This document shows, in pieces, positions 1-5,199 of a stretch of DNA of 8,645 nt. Source of the DNA: Desulfurococcales archaeon (GTDB lineage: Archaea; Thermoproteota; Thermoprotei_A; Sulfolobales; Desulfurococcaceae); contig JAMOPC010000396.1 of NCBI GenBank assembly GCA_027064845.1, positions 1 through 8,645 of the forward strand, in the 5' to 3' direction. Each line of letters begins with the position of its first letter. Within the stretch, counting starts at the first letter, position 1. The notes below the pieces were generated by a model, which saw only the letters and a list, made by a program, of their open reading frames with translations, had not been told where the DNA came from and ran no database searches. The position numbers and the translations under genes were made by a program.

Positions 1-819
1 AGTTATGTCGAAGTAGGTAAGAGAATTAGGCTTAACCGTATATTAAAGAGTGGTAGAGCAGTTGTCTTTGCATTTGATCACGGCGTTGAGCATGGTCCAA
101 AGGATTTTCCTCCAGAACATATTGATCCTAGAGTTATTATCGAAAAGGTCGTGGATGCAGGCGTTGATGCTATTATGATGCTTCCTGGTATTGCTCGTAT
201 TACATGGGATTTATGGGGAGGTAAGACCTCTTTAATACTTAAGCTTACTAGTAAGACTAATCTTAGACCAAAAGATGAGAGACTATTACAATCACCCTTT
301 GGATATGTAGAGGAAGCAGTCCAGTTAGGAGCTGATGCTGTAGCTGCTACGGTGTATTGGGGTAGCCAGTATGAGGACGTTATGTTGGAGAGATGGTTTG
401 CTATAAGAAATGCTGCTGAAACATATGGTTTACCCTGTCTCCAACTAGCTTATCCAAGAGGACCAGCTATAACTAATCGCTATGACGTTGAGATCGTGAG
501 GTATGGTGCTAGAGCAGCTGCTGAGTCTGGAGCAGACTTGATTAAAACATACTATACTGGCAGCTTAGAAACATTTCGTGAAGTAGTTAAAGCTGCTAGT
601 GGAGTGCCTGTACTTATGAGTGGTGGTCCTAGGAGAGATAAAGACATTGATTTCCTCATAGATGTTTGGAACGTTATACAAGCTGGTGGTAAAGGAGTCG
701 TTGTTGGCAGAAACGTGTTTCAACACAAAAACCCCAAAGGCATGATCAAAGCAATAAAAGCAATAGTGCATGAAGACAAGTCTCCCGAACAAGCAATTAA
801 ATACCTAGAATATACCTAG
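1..819 (+). CDS. fba: Class I fructose-bisphosphate aldolase, archaeal (DhnA/FbaB) type, 5'-partial
   Basis: The enzyme interconverts fructose 1,6-bisphosphate with dihydroxyacetone phosphate and glyceraldehyde 3-phosphate, in the cytoplasm, in glycolysis and gluconeogenesis. The frame is open from base 1 to the TAG at 817-819, giving 272 visible residues. The first in-frame ATG (151) would remove the first strand of the TIM barrel, so the true start lies just upstream of the window. Archaeal members are about 260-280 residues, so only a few are missing. Visible hallmarks are AFDHGVEHGP near the N-terminus (Asp at visible residue 26), LAYPRG (Tyr 151), ADLIKTYYTG with the Schiff-base Lys at visible residue 182 (bases 544-546), and the phosphate-binding MSGGPRR and VVGRNVFQ loops. 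The related enzyme 2-amino-3,7-dideoxy-D-threo-hept-6-ulosonate synthase shares this fold and the KT.YTG motif, but the DHGVEHGP and VLMSGGP segments fit the aldolase better. It converges on the transporter gene with a 43-bp gap. Confidence 0.9.
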   Translation, partial: SYVEVGKRIRLNRILKSGRAVVFAFDHGVEHGPKDFPPEHIDPRVIIEKVVDAGVDAIMMLPGIARITWDLWGGKTSLILKLTSKTNLRPKDERLLQSPFGYVEEAVQLGADAVAATVYWGSQYEDVMLERWFAIRNAAETYGLPCLQLAYPRGPAITNRYDVEIVRYGARAAAESGADLIKTYYTGSLETFREVVKAASGVPVLMSGGPRRDKDIDFLIDVWNVIQAGGKGVVVGRNVFQHKNPKGMIKAIKAIVHEDKSPEQAIKYLEYT

Positions 820-828
820 AATAATGCA

Positions 829-852
829 GTTTTTACTTTAGGTATTTATTTC
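829..852 (+). terminator. T-rich terminator after the aldolase gene
   Basis: Ten bases after the aldolase stop codon lies a run of five T (830-834), followed by further T-rich sequence to about 852 without a hairpin. Archaeal RNA polymerase commonly terminates at such oligo-T stretches, and the position between convergent genes fits. The call rests on base composition only. Confidence 0.4.
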
Positions 853-862
853 ATAATCCTAA

Positions 863-1939
863 TTACATTATTAAACTAAATAGTCCTATTATGAATGGAA
901 GAGTCCCTGCTGCTAAATTTGATAAGCTATTCACTAATGCTATTCCTATTTCCGGCTTACTTGTCTTATTGCTTGCTAATCCTCTTAATATTGGTCTAAG
1001 TGTTCTCGTACCTACGATCGTTAAAACTAATATTATGAAGACAAGTAATGGATCTTTTGTGAATGGTAAAAATATAACAGATAACGTGAATGCAGTAAAT
1101 ACTACTAGTACTGACCTAGTTTTTTGTAAAGACTCTTGAATATGTGATGCAACTATACTTAACAATAAACCTGAATACCCTATAATGCTCCAATAGTTTC
1201 TTAATTCTGCTTCTTCATAACCCGTAATGATCTTTAGGTAAGCAAATAGGTAGTCTTTCATTAAACCATTCACGCCACCCACTAGGAAAATTATAGGAAC
1301 CAATGGCTTAATATAACGGGTTTCATTCAATATGATTGATAAGCTTGTCCTTGTTTTCTTCTTAGAAATGTAAGCAGTTTTACCTCCCGGCGCTATTAAT
1401 GCGTAAATAATAGTGTATATTAAGAGAATTAATATACCAGAATACACAAGCAGGTTCTTACCAAGAAAATATATTATTAGAGAACCTACCTGGTAACCAA
1501 TAAACCCTGAAACATTGCCTATCAAGAAATAAATGCTCATCATTCTACTCCGCCAATTAGGTGAAACACCATTCATTAACAAGCTCTGCATTAGTGGCCA
1601 AAACAAGCCGGAGGCAAATCCCTCTAATAATCTAATCAATGGATATAGAAAAGTTGGTAAGAAAAGATACATTGTATAACAAAATATGATTAAACCGAGA
1701 CCAATTACTCCCGTTATCTTAGGAGATAATAATTCATATAGAGATGCATGAAGAAGAGAAGAATATGAACGAGCTATCATGAAGCCGAGAGTTAAAAGGG
1801 ATACCCAGAACAATCCAAGATCTTTCAATACTTTTAGATTAATATGTGGTGAGACTATTCCAACAGCTATCATAACAATTACTACACTTAGCATGGCGGA
1901 GTAAAAGCTCCGAGAATCAACTATTTTTCGATCAGTCAT
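863..1939 (-). CDS. MFS-type multi-pass membrane transporter
   Basis: This 358-residue protein is almost entirely hydrophobic, with about 11-12 membrane segments. A first block of six ends near residue 180. A basic cytoplasmic linker follows at about 188-205 (GGKTAYISKKKTR), then a second block of five or six segments to the C-terminus. This 6+6 arrangement, and the Arg..Glu-Gly..(Ser/Ala)-Gly pattern around RLLEGFASGLFWP in the fourth segment, are typical of the major facilitator superfamily. The family's loop 2-3 motif A (GxxxDrxGrr) is not recognisable, so the protein is divergent. At 358 residues it is slightly short for a family that usually has 400 or more. Substrate and direction of transport cannot be read from the sequence. 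The ATG has a GGGAG ribosome site five bases upstream. The gene is divergent from the primase-like gene and convergent with the aldolase, so it appears to be a single-gene unit. Confidence 0.75.
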   Translation of the reverse strand: MTDRKIVDSRSFYSAMLSVVIVMIAVGIVSPHINLKVLKDLGLFWVSLLTLGFMIARSYSSLLHASLYELLSPKITGVIGLGLIIFCYTMYLFLPTFLYPLIRLLEGFASGLFWPLMQSLLMNGVSPNWRSRMMSIYFLIGNVSGFIGYQVGSLIIYFLGKNLLVYSGILILLIYTIIYALIAPGGKTAYISKKKTRTSLSIILNETRYIKPLVPIIFLVGGVNGLMKDYLFAYLKIITGYEEAELRNYWSIIGYSGLLLSIVASHIQESLQKTRSVLVVFTAFTLSVIFLPFTKDPLLVFIILVLTIVGTRTLRPILRGLASNKTSKPEIGIALVNSLSNLAAGTLPFIIGLFSLIM

Positions 1940-1944
1940 CTCGG

Positions 1945-1950
1945 CTCCCT
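1945..1950 (-). promoter_or_regulatory. Ribosome binding site of the MFS transporter
   Basis: On the minus strand, AGGGAG lies five bases before the ATG at 1939. It supports that ATG as the start. Confidence 0.55.
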
Positions 1951-1972
1951 TCTCATTAATCTTATTACTTAA

Positions 1973-1984
1973 TAGTTTTTAAGG
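1973..1984. promoter_or_regulatory. Divergent TATA element between the transporter and primase-like genes
   Basis: The 70 bp between the two divergent start codons contain TTTTTAAGG on the plus strand, which reads CCTTAAAAA on the minus strand. The sequence is close to an archaeal TATA box in both directions. Reading rightwards, transcription would begin near 2005, only a few bases before the TTG at 2010. Reading leftwards, it would begin near 1953, leaving a short leader that includes the GGGAG ribosome site. Whether one or two TBP sites are used here cannot be decided from the sequence. Confidence 0.5.
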
Positions 1985-2009
1985 AAATATGTTATTACAG
2001 GGCTAGAAA

Positions 2010-3443
2010 TTGGTAAATGTCTTAGAATACTATAATCGTAGAGAAGTAAGGGAAGAAATAGCTGGTTTCCTAAAGAACCGATGGGCAGGATTAGAGGGAG
2101 AGGGGAAGAAATGGGTTAGATGGATAGGTAATAAACCTCTTAAAATCGATAAGCCTGAAGAAGTTCCTCTTATTATTAAAAGATACCACTTCCTTAATCC
2201 AAGAACAATTTATGGAACAATAGAAGTTTTTAAAAAGCTTGACGAGAGAAAAGACGTTGAAGAAAACTATGAAAACAATGTTGTGAAAGCTACTCCTTTT
2301 ATAGACATAGATATTCTTGATGATGCAAAAGTAGAAACCGTGTGGAAACACGCGATAAGGATCGGGGTACTTATAAGGGATTGGCTGTGGGAACAAGGAA
2401 TATATCATAGTGTTTACTTTTTGTGGAGTGGTGCAGGACTTCATGTAAGAATAAATGAAAATGCTTTCAACAATATACTCCAAGAACACCATCCCATAGA
2501 TGTTGCTTTTGCAGTTACAGAATATATACTCGAATCACTGAAGCCACATATATTGGATATTATTAGAGAATCAAATTATTCTATAAAAGTAGAAAACCTT
2601 GTAGCAATGAAGAGGGTTTTCACCGCTCCACTTAGCCTTCATAGGAGAATTGACAGAGTAGCAGTTCCAATTTATTCAGAGAACATAGAGGATTTCAGCC
2701 TCGAATGGTGTAATCCCGAAAACCCAGTTTATGACAAAAAAGCATGGAATAAGTATACATTAGGTGAAGGAGATGAATTAGCTTATCGGGCTTTAAAGAG
2801 GATTGGGAAAGTAGCCAAAAGAACCTTACTAGAAGCAAGAGCTACCAAAATAGGCGTACCTGCAGTGCAAGCTGAAAAAACAATTCAAGTAACAATTTCT
2901 GATAAAATGAAAGAGCCAGGGAGATTCCCAGTTATGGCGCTTCTTCAAGCTGCCAGATACTATACATTATATGGTGATATTGACAAGGCTAAGAGTTTTG
3001 GATTGAATAGAGCAATCTTCTATGCATGGGCAAAATACTATGGTCCTCAAAAAAGAGCTGCACTCTATAGAACGAGTATTCCTAGGAGAATATATGGTAG
3101 GAAAATATCGGGTTTAGTCAAATGGGTTGAAGCAGCTGGTGAAAAAGTACAAGCAAGCGAAAACGGTTATTATGTAATGGGTGGTATTGAACAGAGGCCA
3201 GAGGATTATGATAGATACGTGGCTAGGAAGTTTGAGGAAGCAGGCATTAAGTATGAAGAAGCTTGGAGAAAAGCTCTTGAATATATTCGTAGGTTCCCCA
3301 AAACAATTCTCCTAGACCCCCAGAAGTTTTACAAGGAAGTCTATGAGCCGGTAAGGGATAGGTTTGTGGAGAAAATCCTTAAAGGAGAACCAGTTAAGAA
3401 GAAGCGGTCTCTGGACGAGTGGTTTAAAAATACAAAGAAATAA
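2010..3443 (+). CDS. Divergent primase small-subunit-like protein (AEP superfamily) with a PIP-box-like C-terminus
   Basis: This 477-residue protein carries the archaeo-eukaryotic primase core: the metal motif PFIDIDI (Asp99, Asp101), the nucleotide-binding SGAGLHV (Ser140-His145), and APLSLH before RRIDRVAVPI (Pro207, Ser209, His211). The last aligns gap-free with the third motif of human PRIM1. Three things are odd. The cysteine zinc knuckle normally found between the first two motifs is absent; the only Cys is residue 234. The position of the third catalytic Asp is Lys193. About 180 extra residues follow the core, including a helical segment (about 304-345) vaguely like PriCT-type primase C-terminal helices. 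The protein ends in a basic tail with SLDEWFK (467-473), resembling the PCNA-binding motif of archaeal FEN1. The start is TTG: an in-frame stop lies at 2004-2006 and the first internal Met is residue 200. It is probably a paralogue rather than the housekeeping PriS. A role in DNA replication or repair is inferred, and catalysis is uncertain. Confidence 0.72.
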   Translation: MVNVLEYYNRREVREEIAGFLKNRWAGLEGEGKKWVRWIGNKPLKIDKPEEVPLIIKRYHFLNPRTIYGTIEVFKKLDERKDVEENYENNVVKATPFIDIDILDDAKVETVWKHAIRIGVLIRDWLWEQGIYHSVYFLWSGAGLHVRINENAFNNILQEHHPIDVAFAVTEYILESLKPHILDIIRESNYSIKVENLVAMKRVFTAPLSLHRRIDRVAVPIYSENIEDFSLEWCNPENPVYDKKAWNKYTLGEGDELAYRALKRIGKVAKRTLLEARATKIGVPAVQAEKTIQVTISDKMKEPGRFPVMALLQAARYYTLYGDIDKAKSFGLNRAIFYAWAKYYGPQKRAALYRTSIPRRIYGRKISGLVKWVEAAGEKVQASENGYYVMGGIEQRPEDYDRYVARKFEEAGIKYEEAWRKALEYIRRFPKTILLDPQKFYKEVYEPVRDRFVEKILKGEPVKKKRSLDEWFKNTKK

Positions 3444-3445
3444 AC
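3425..3445 (-). terminator. T-rich terminator of the vapBC operon, inside the primase-like 3' end
   Basis: Read on the minus strand after the vapC stop, the sequence is TTTATTTCTTTGTATTTTT, with no hairpin. It fits an archaeal oligo-T terminator. It overlaps the last codons of the primase-like gene on the other strand, because the two genes are only three bases apart. Confidence 0.35.
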
Positions 3446-3446
3446 A

Positions 3447-3851
3447 CTATGATATCAATAATTCATCACTTCTAAGCACATTTACATATTTAGAGGCAAC
3501 CTCGTAGAGAACCGGATTATCTGTTACAAGTATTAATCCTTTTGAAATAGCATACTGTATATAAGATGCTTCAATAATGCTTATATTCTCCTTTACAGCT
3601 AGATCAACTACTTCTTTCTCCATACCCCTAATAGTATCTGTTTGCAATACTTCAAAAACAATCCTTAAGACATCAATTAAACCAACTAATCTATCATATC
3701 CCTTAATACGATTCCTAAGATATTGCTTAGTAATTATTTCTAAGCACTCATAAAGTGCGTGATCAAGAGTAGTGCCTTTCAAGAATATTTTTGCCCTACC
3801 ATGTCTTAAGAGATTAATTATCGCAGAAGTCTCAAAGACGTACTGTATCAT
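3447..3851 (-). CDS. vapC: PIN-domain ribonuclease toxin (VapC-like)
   Basis: This 134-residue single-domain protein has the PIN-fold pattern: YVFETSAI at the N-terminus (Glu7), a conserved acid in the first helix region (Glu35 in ALYECLEI), IIEASYIQYAISKG (Glu94), and LVTDN (Asp111). VapC toxins are Mg-dependent endoribonucleases, typically of tRNA or rRNA, that are neutralised by a partner VapB. Here the usual first and third Asp are both Glu, so the acidic cluster is kept in charge but altered in geometry. The start overlaps the antitoxin stop as ATGA (3848-3851) and is preceded by GAGGAGGAG, a strong ribosome site lying within the antitoxin gene, so the pair is translationally coupled. 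The gene ends three bases from the primase-like gene on the opposite strand. The PIN assignment is firm; RNA target and activity are unknown. Confidence 0.85.
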   Translation of the reverse strand: MIQYVFETSAIINLLRHGRAKIFLKGTTLDHALYECLEIITKQYLRNRIKGYDRLVGLIDVLRIVFEVLQTDTIRGMEKEVVDLAVKENISIIEASYIQYAISKGLILVTDNPVLYEVASKYVNVLRSDELLIS

Positions 3852-4084
3852 CTCCTCCTCAAATCCTCCCTAATAATCGGTACCCAGTCCTCATTCTCAT
3901 CAATAAATGAGGGCCCAAGGTCTTCTAGTATTTGTTTTAGCCTAATCTCTGCTTCCTCCAACATTCTCTTCTTGACTTCTTCTTCTAAAGCTCTCCTTAT
4001 AATAGGGCCTGGCTTAATACCGTATTTATCCATTAGCTCCTTCAGCTTCTTCGGTATCTTTGCTGATACTGTCACATAGCTCAT
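3848..4084 (-). CDS. vapB: Ribbon-helix-helix antitoxin (VapB-like)
   Basis: This 78-residue protein begins SYVTVSAKIPKKLKELMDKYG, the strand and first helix of a ribbon-helix-helix DNA-binding domain, followed by GPIIRRALEEEVKKR as the second helix. The charged C-terminal half (about 40-78) should be the segment that wraps and inhibits the toxin. Such antitoxins neutralise the partner PIN toxin by direct binding, and the complex usually represses its own promoter. The gene precedes the toxin and overlaps it by four bases. The start codon has no ribosome site, but a TATA-like element lies about 22 bases upstream, so the message is probably leaderless or nearly so. This fits an arrangement in which the antitoxin is read from the first codon and the toxin from an internal Shine-Dalgarno site. 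Confidence 0.85.
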   Translation of the reverse strand: MSYVTVSAKIPKKLKELMDKYGIKPGPIIRRALEEEVKKRMLEEAEIRLKQILEDLGPSFIDENEDWVPIIREDLRRR

Positions 4085-4101
4085 ACTCTTGTAGCACCAT
4101 A

Positions 4102-4113
4102 TCTTAAATATTA
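4102..4113 (-). promoter_or_regulatory. TATA box of vapBC, probably giving a leaderless mRNA
   Basis: The minus-strand sequence TAATATTTAAGA is a good archaeal TATA element. Its centre lies about 22-25 bases before the vapB ATG at 4084, which would place transcription initiation at or within a few bases of the start codon. A second candidate is CTTATATG at the edge of the palindrome (about 4123-4130), which would give a leader of about 18 bases. Confidence 0.5.
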
Positions 4114-4123
4114 TAGTCTACTC

Positions 4124-4156
4124 ATATAAGGTTTACCTTTTAGGTAAACCTTATAT
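4124..4156. repeat. Perfect 33-bp inverted repeat (15-bp arms, 3-nt centre)
   Basis: The left arm at 4124-4138 and right arm at 4142-4156 are exact reverse complements, separated by TTT. It lies 10 bp upstream of the vapBC TATA element and about 180 bp upstream of the HExxH gene. Each arm ends in an outward-facing CTTATAT. It is most likely a dimeric regulator's binding site, possibly the operator of the VapBC complex. A cruciform or small-RNA hairpin cannot be excluded. Confidence 0.7.
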
Positions 4157-4280
4157 CATGACAACAAATATGAAGTGGGACACAAATGTAAGAACCTATA
4201 TGCATAAGAATTAGATTCGACTATTTGTAATACCGCTTCCTTAATGTTTAGAAAATAGGTACAAATAGCTTATAGATACG

Positions 4281-4293
4281 ACTAAATAATTAA
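4281..4293 (+). promoter_or_regulatory. Candidate TATA box for the HExxH protein gene
   Basis: ACTAAATAATTAA lies about 50 bases before the ATG at 4339. Transcription would start near 4312, leaving a leader of about 27 bases that contains the ribosome site at 4328-4333. An alternative is GCTTATAGAT at 4268-4277. Neither is a perfect consensus. Confidence 0.35.
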
Positions 4294-4327
4294 TAAGTAC
4301 ACAAGCGAGTATTTCGAAAAAGAGGTA

Positions 4328-4333
4328 GGAGGG
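4328..4333 (+). promoter_or_regulatory. Ribosome binding site of the HExxH protein gene
   Basis: GGAGGG five bases before the ATG at 4339 is a near-consensus Shine-Dalgarno sequence and fixes the start of this otherwise unfamiliar gene. Confidence 0.65.
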
Positions 4334-4338
4334 CAACA

Positions 4339-5106
4339 ATGCTTAAAATAATAATATCTAAGAAGGCGGAAATACTGGCAAAACTTTATGACTTATATCA
4401 TGCTCCACAGATACAGGAAAATCTTCCATATCACCTACTATATATGGGGGATTTCTCAGAGCTCATCTACTATGGGTATGTATTTGAAAAATATAGTTTA
4501 TGGGATAAGTTGTTCGATACCCTAATTGGTAAGAAAAACGACTATGAGGCCGAGAAGTACTTAGAAAACCTTGAGAAGATCTATCTACATAGATGGGACT
4601 TAATAGAGGCAGAACTAAGTGTGTTCGCAGATAAATTTACAGAGTTATATAATAATTATGATGAAAAAGTTAGAGGCATACTCAGCAAGATCCTCCCGAT
4701 AAACAAGTATTTCGATGAGGAATATCTCCTTATCGGATTTAACCCGGGACGAGGTGTGCTTGGAAGTGTACCAAGAATAAATCTAGAAGAAAAATACATT
4801 ATCAACACATTATTTATAGGTATAAGTACTACTCCGAAAAAATCCCTTGATCTATACATACATGAACTTCTACATGGATTAATGAGGCTAAACAATATTA
4901 ATATACCGGAGGAAGTAGAGGAAGAGTTTATAAACACTCTGTGTCCAGAGGGATATTTATCAAAACTACTCGGCTTAACGGAGACAATTAATGTTGGTGA
5001 AGGAAGTTTACAAGCATATATTCACTCTTACTTCGAGGAGAAAATGTATGAAAAAATGGATTTATTGAAATACCTCGAACTAAAAGCCAAGAACCATTAC
5101 ATGTAA
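4339..5106 (+). CDS. Uncharacterised protein with an HExxH zinc-metallopeptidase-like motif
   Basis: I do not recognise the family of this 255-residue protein. It has no signal peptide or membrane segment, so it should be cytoplasmic. Residues 173-180 read YIHELLHG, an HExxH motif (His175, Glu176, His179) in an amphipathic helix, the zinc site of many metallopeptidases. A run of acids follows at 191-196 (EEVEEEF), any of which could supply a third, gluzincin-like zinc ligand. The N-terminal 130 residues are rich in Tyr, Leu and Glu and look mainly helical, and they precede a short strand region (about 130-165) next to the active-site helix. The ATG has a strong GGAGGG site, so translation is well supported. 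It stands alone: the vapBC genes are divergent and the MoeA-like gene begins 93 bases downstream, probably with its own promoter. The motif suggests proteolysis, but neither activity nor substrate is shown. Confidence 0.6.
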   Translation: MLKIIISKKAEILAKLYDLYHAPQIQENLPYHLLYMGDFSELIYYGYVFEKYSLWDKLFDTLIGKKNDYEAEKYLENLEKIYLHRWDLIEAELSVFADKFTELYNNYDEKVRGILSKILPINKYFDEEYLLIGFNPGRGVLGSVPRINLEEKYIINTLFIGISTTPKKSLDLYIHELLHGLMRLNNINIPEEVEEEFINTLCPEGYLSKLLGLTETINVGEGSLQAYIHSYFEEKMYEKMDLLKYLELKAKNHYM

Positions 5107-5188
5107 AACAAAAATATTTTACAAAAACGATCAATCTTATAGAAAACCATAAAATTCTTCAAAACAATTTATTTGAAACAAAAGAGCA

Positions 5189-5193
5189 GAGGA
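5189..5193 (+). promoter_or_regulatory. Ribosome binding site of the MoeA-like gene
   Basis: GAGGA ends six bases before the ATG at 5200 and supports that start. A weak TATA candidate (CTTATAGAAA, about 5136-5145) lies upstream in the 93-base gap and would give a leader of about 35 bases. Confidence 0.5.
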
Positions 5194-5199
5194 TAACTT

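Larger units (their letters stand above)
4085..4338. other. Intergenic region between divergent vapBC and HExxH genes
   Basis: This is the longest gene-free stretch (254 bp). It holds the vapBC TATA element, the perfect 33-bp palindrome, a weak 9-bp inverted repeat (4221-4229 with 4260-4268), and the promoter and ribosome site of the rightward gene. An 18-codon reading frame at 4158-4214 begins immediately after the palindrome but has no ribosome site. I see no tRNA or C/D-box RNA in it. Confidence 0.5.

Noticed and set aside
151..153. ATG as the start of the aldolase gene
   Set aside because: Starting here would remove the conserved AFDHGVEHGP segment, which is in frame upstream.
891..1139. 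82-codon plus-strand frame inside the transporter gene
   Set aside because: It is antisense to a well-supported membrane protein, has no ribosome site or recognisable domain, and mirrors the hydrophobic codons of the real gene.
2091..2492. 133-codon minus-strand frame inside the primase-like gene
   Set aside because: It overlaps the conserved DxD and SGAGLH motifs on the opposite strand; its composition is that of an antisense shadow.
4158..4214. 18-codon reading frame right after the palindrome
   Set aside because: It is too short to judge, has no ribosome site, and no obvious promoter gives it a leader. It could be a remnant, but nothing supports that.
4221..4268. 9-bp inverted repeat with a 30-base loop
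   Set aside because: Such short arms are expected by chance in AT-rich DNA.
4656..4937. 93-codon minus-strand frame inside the HExxH gene
   Set aside because: It is a Ser/Ile-rich antisense shadow without an upstream ribosome site.
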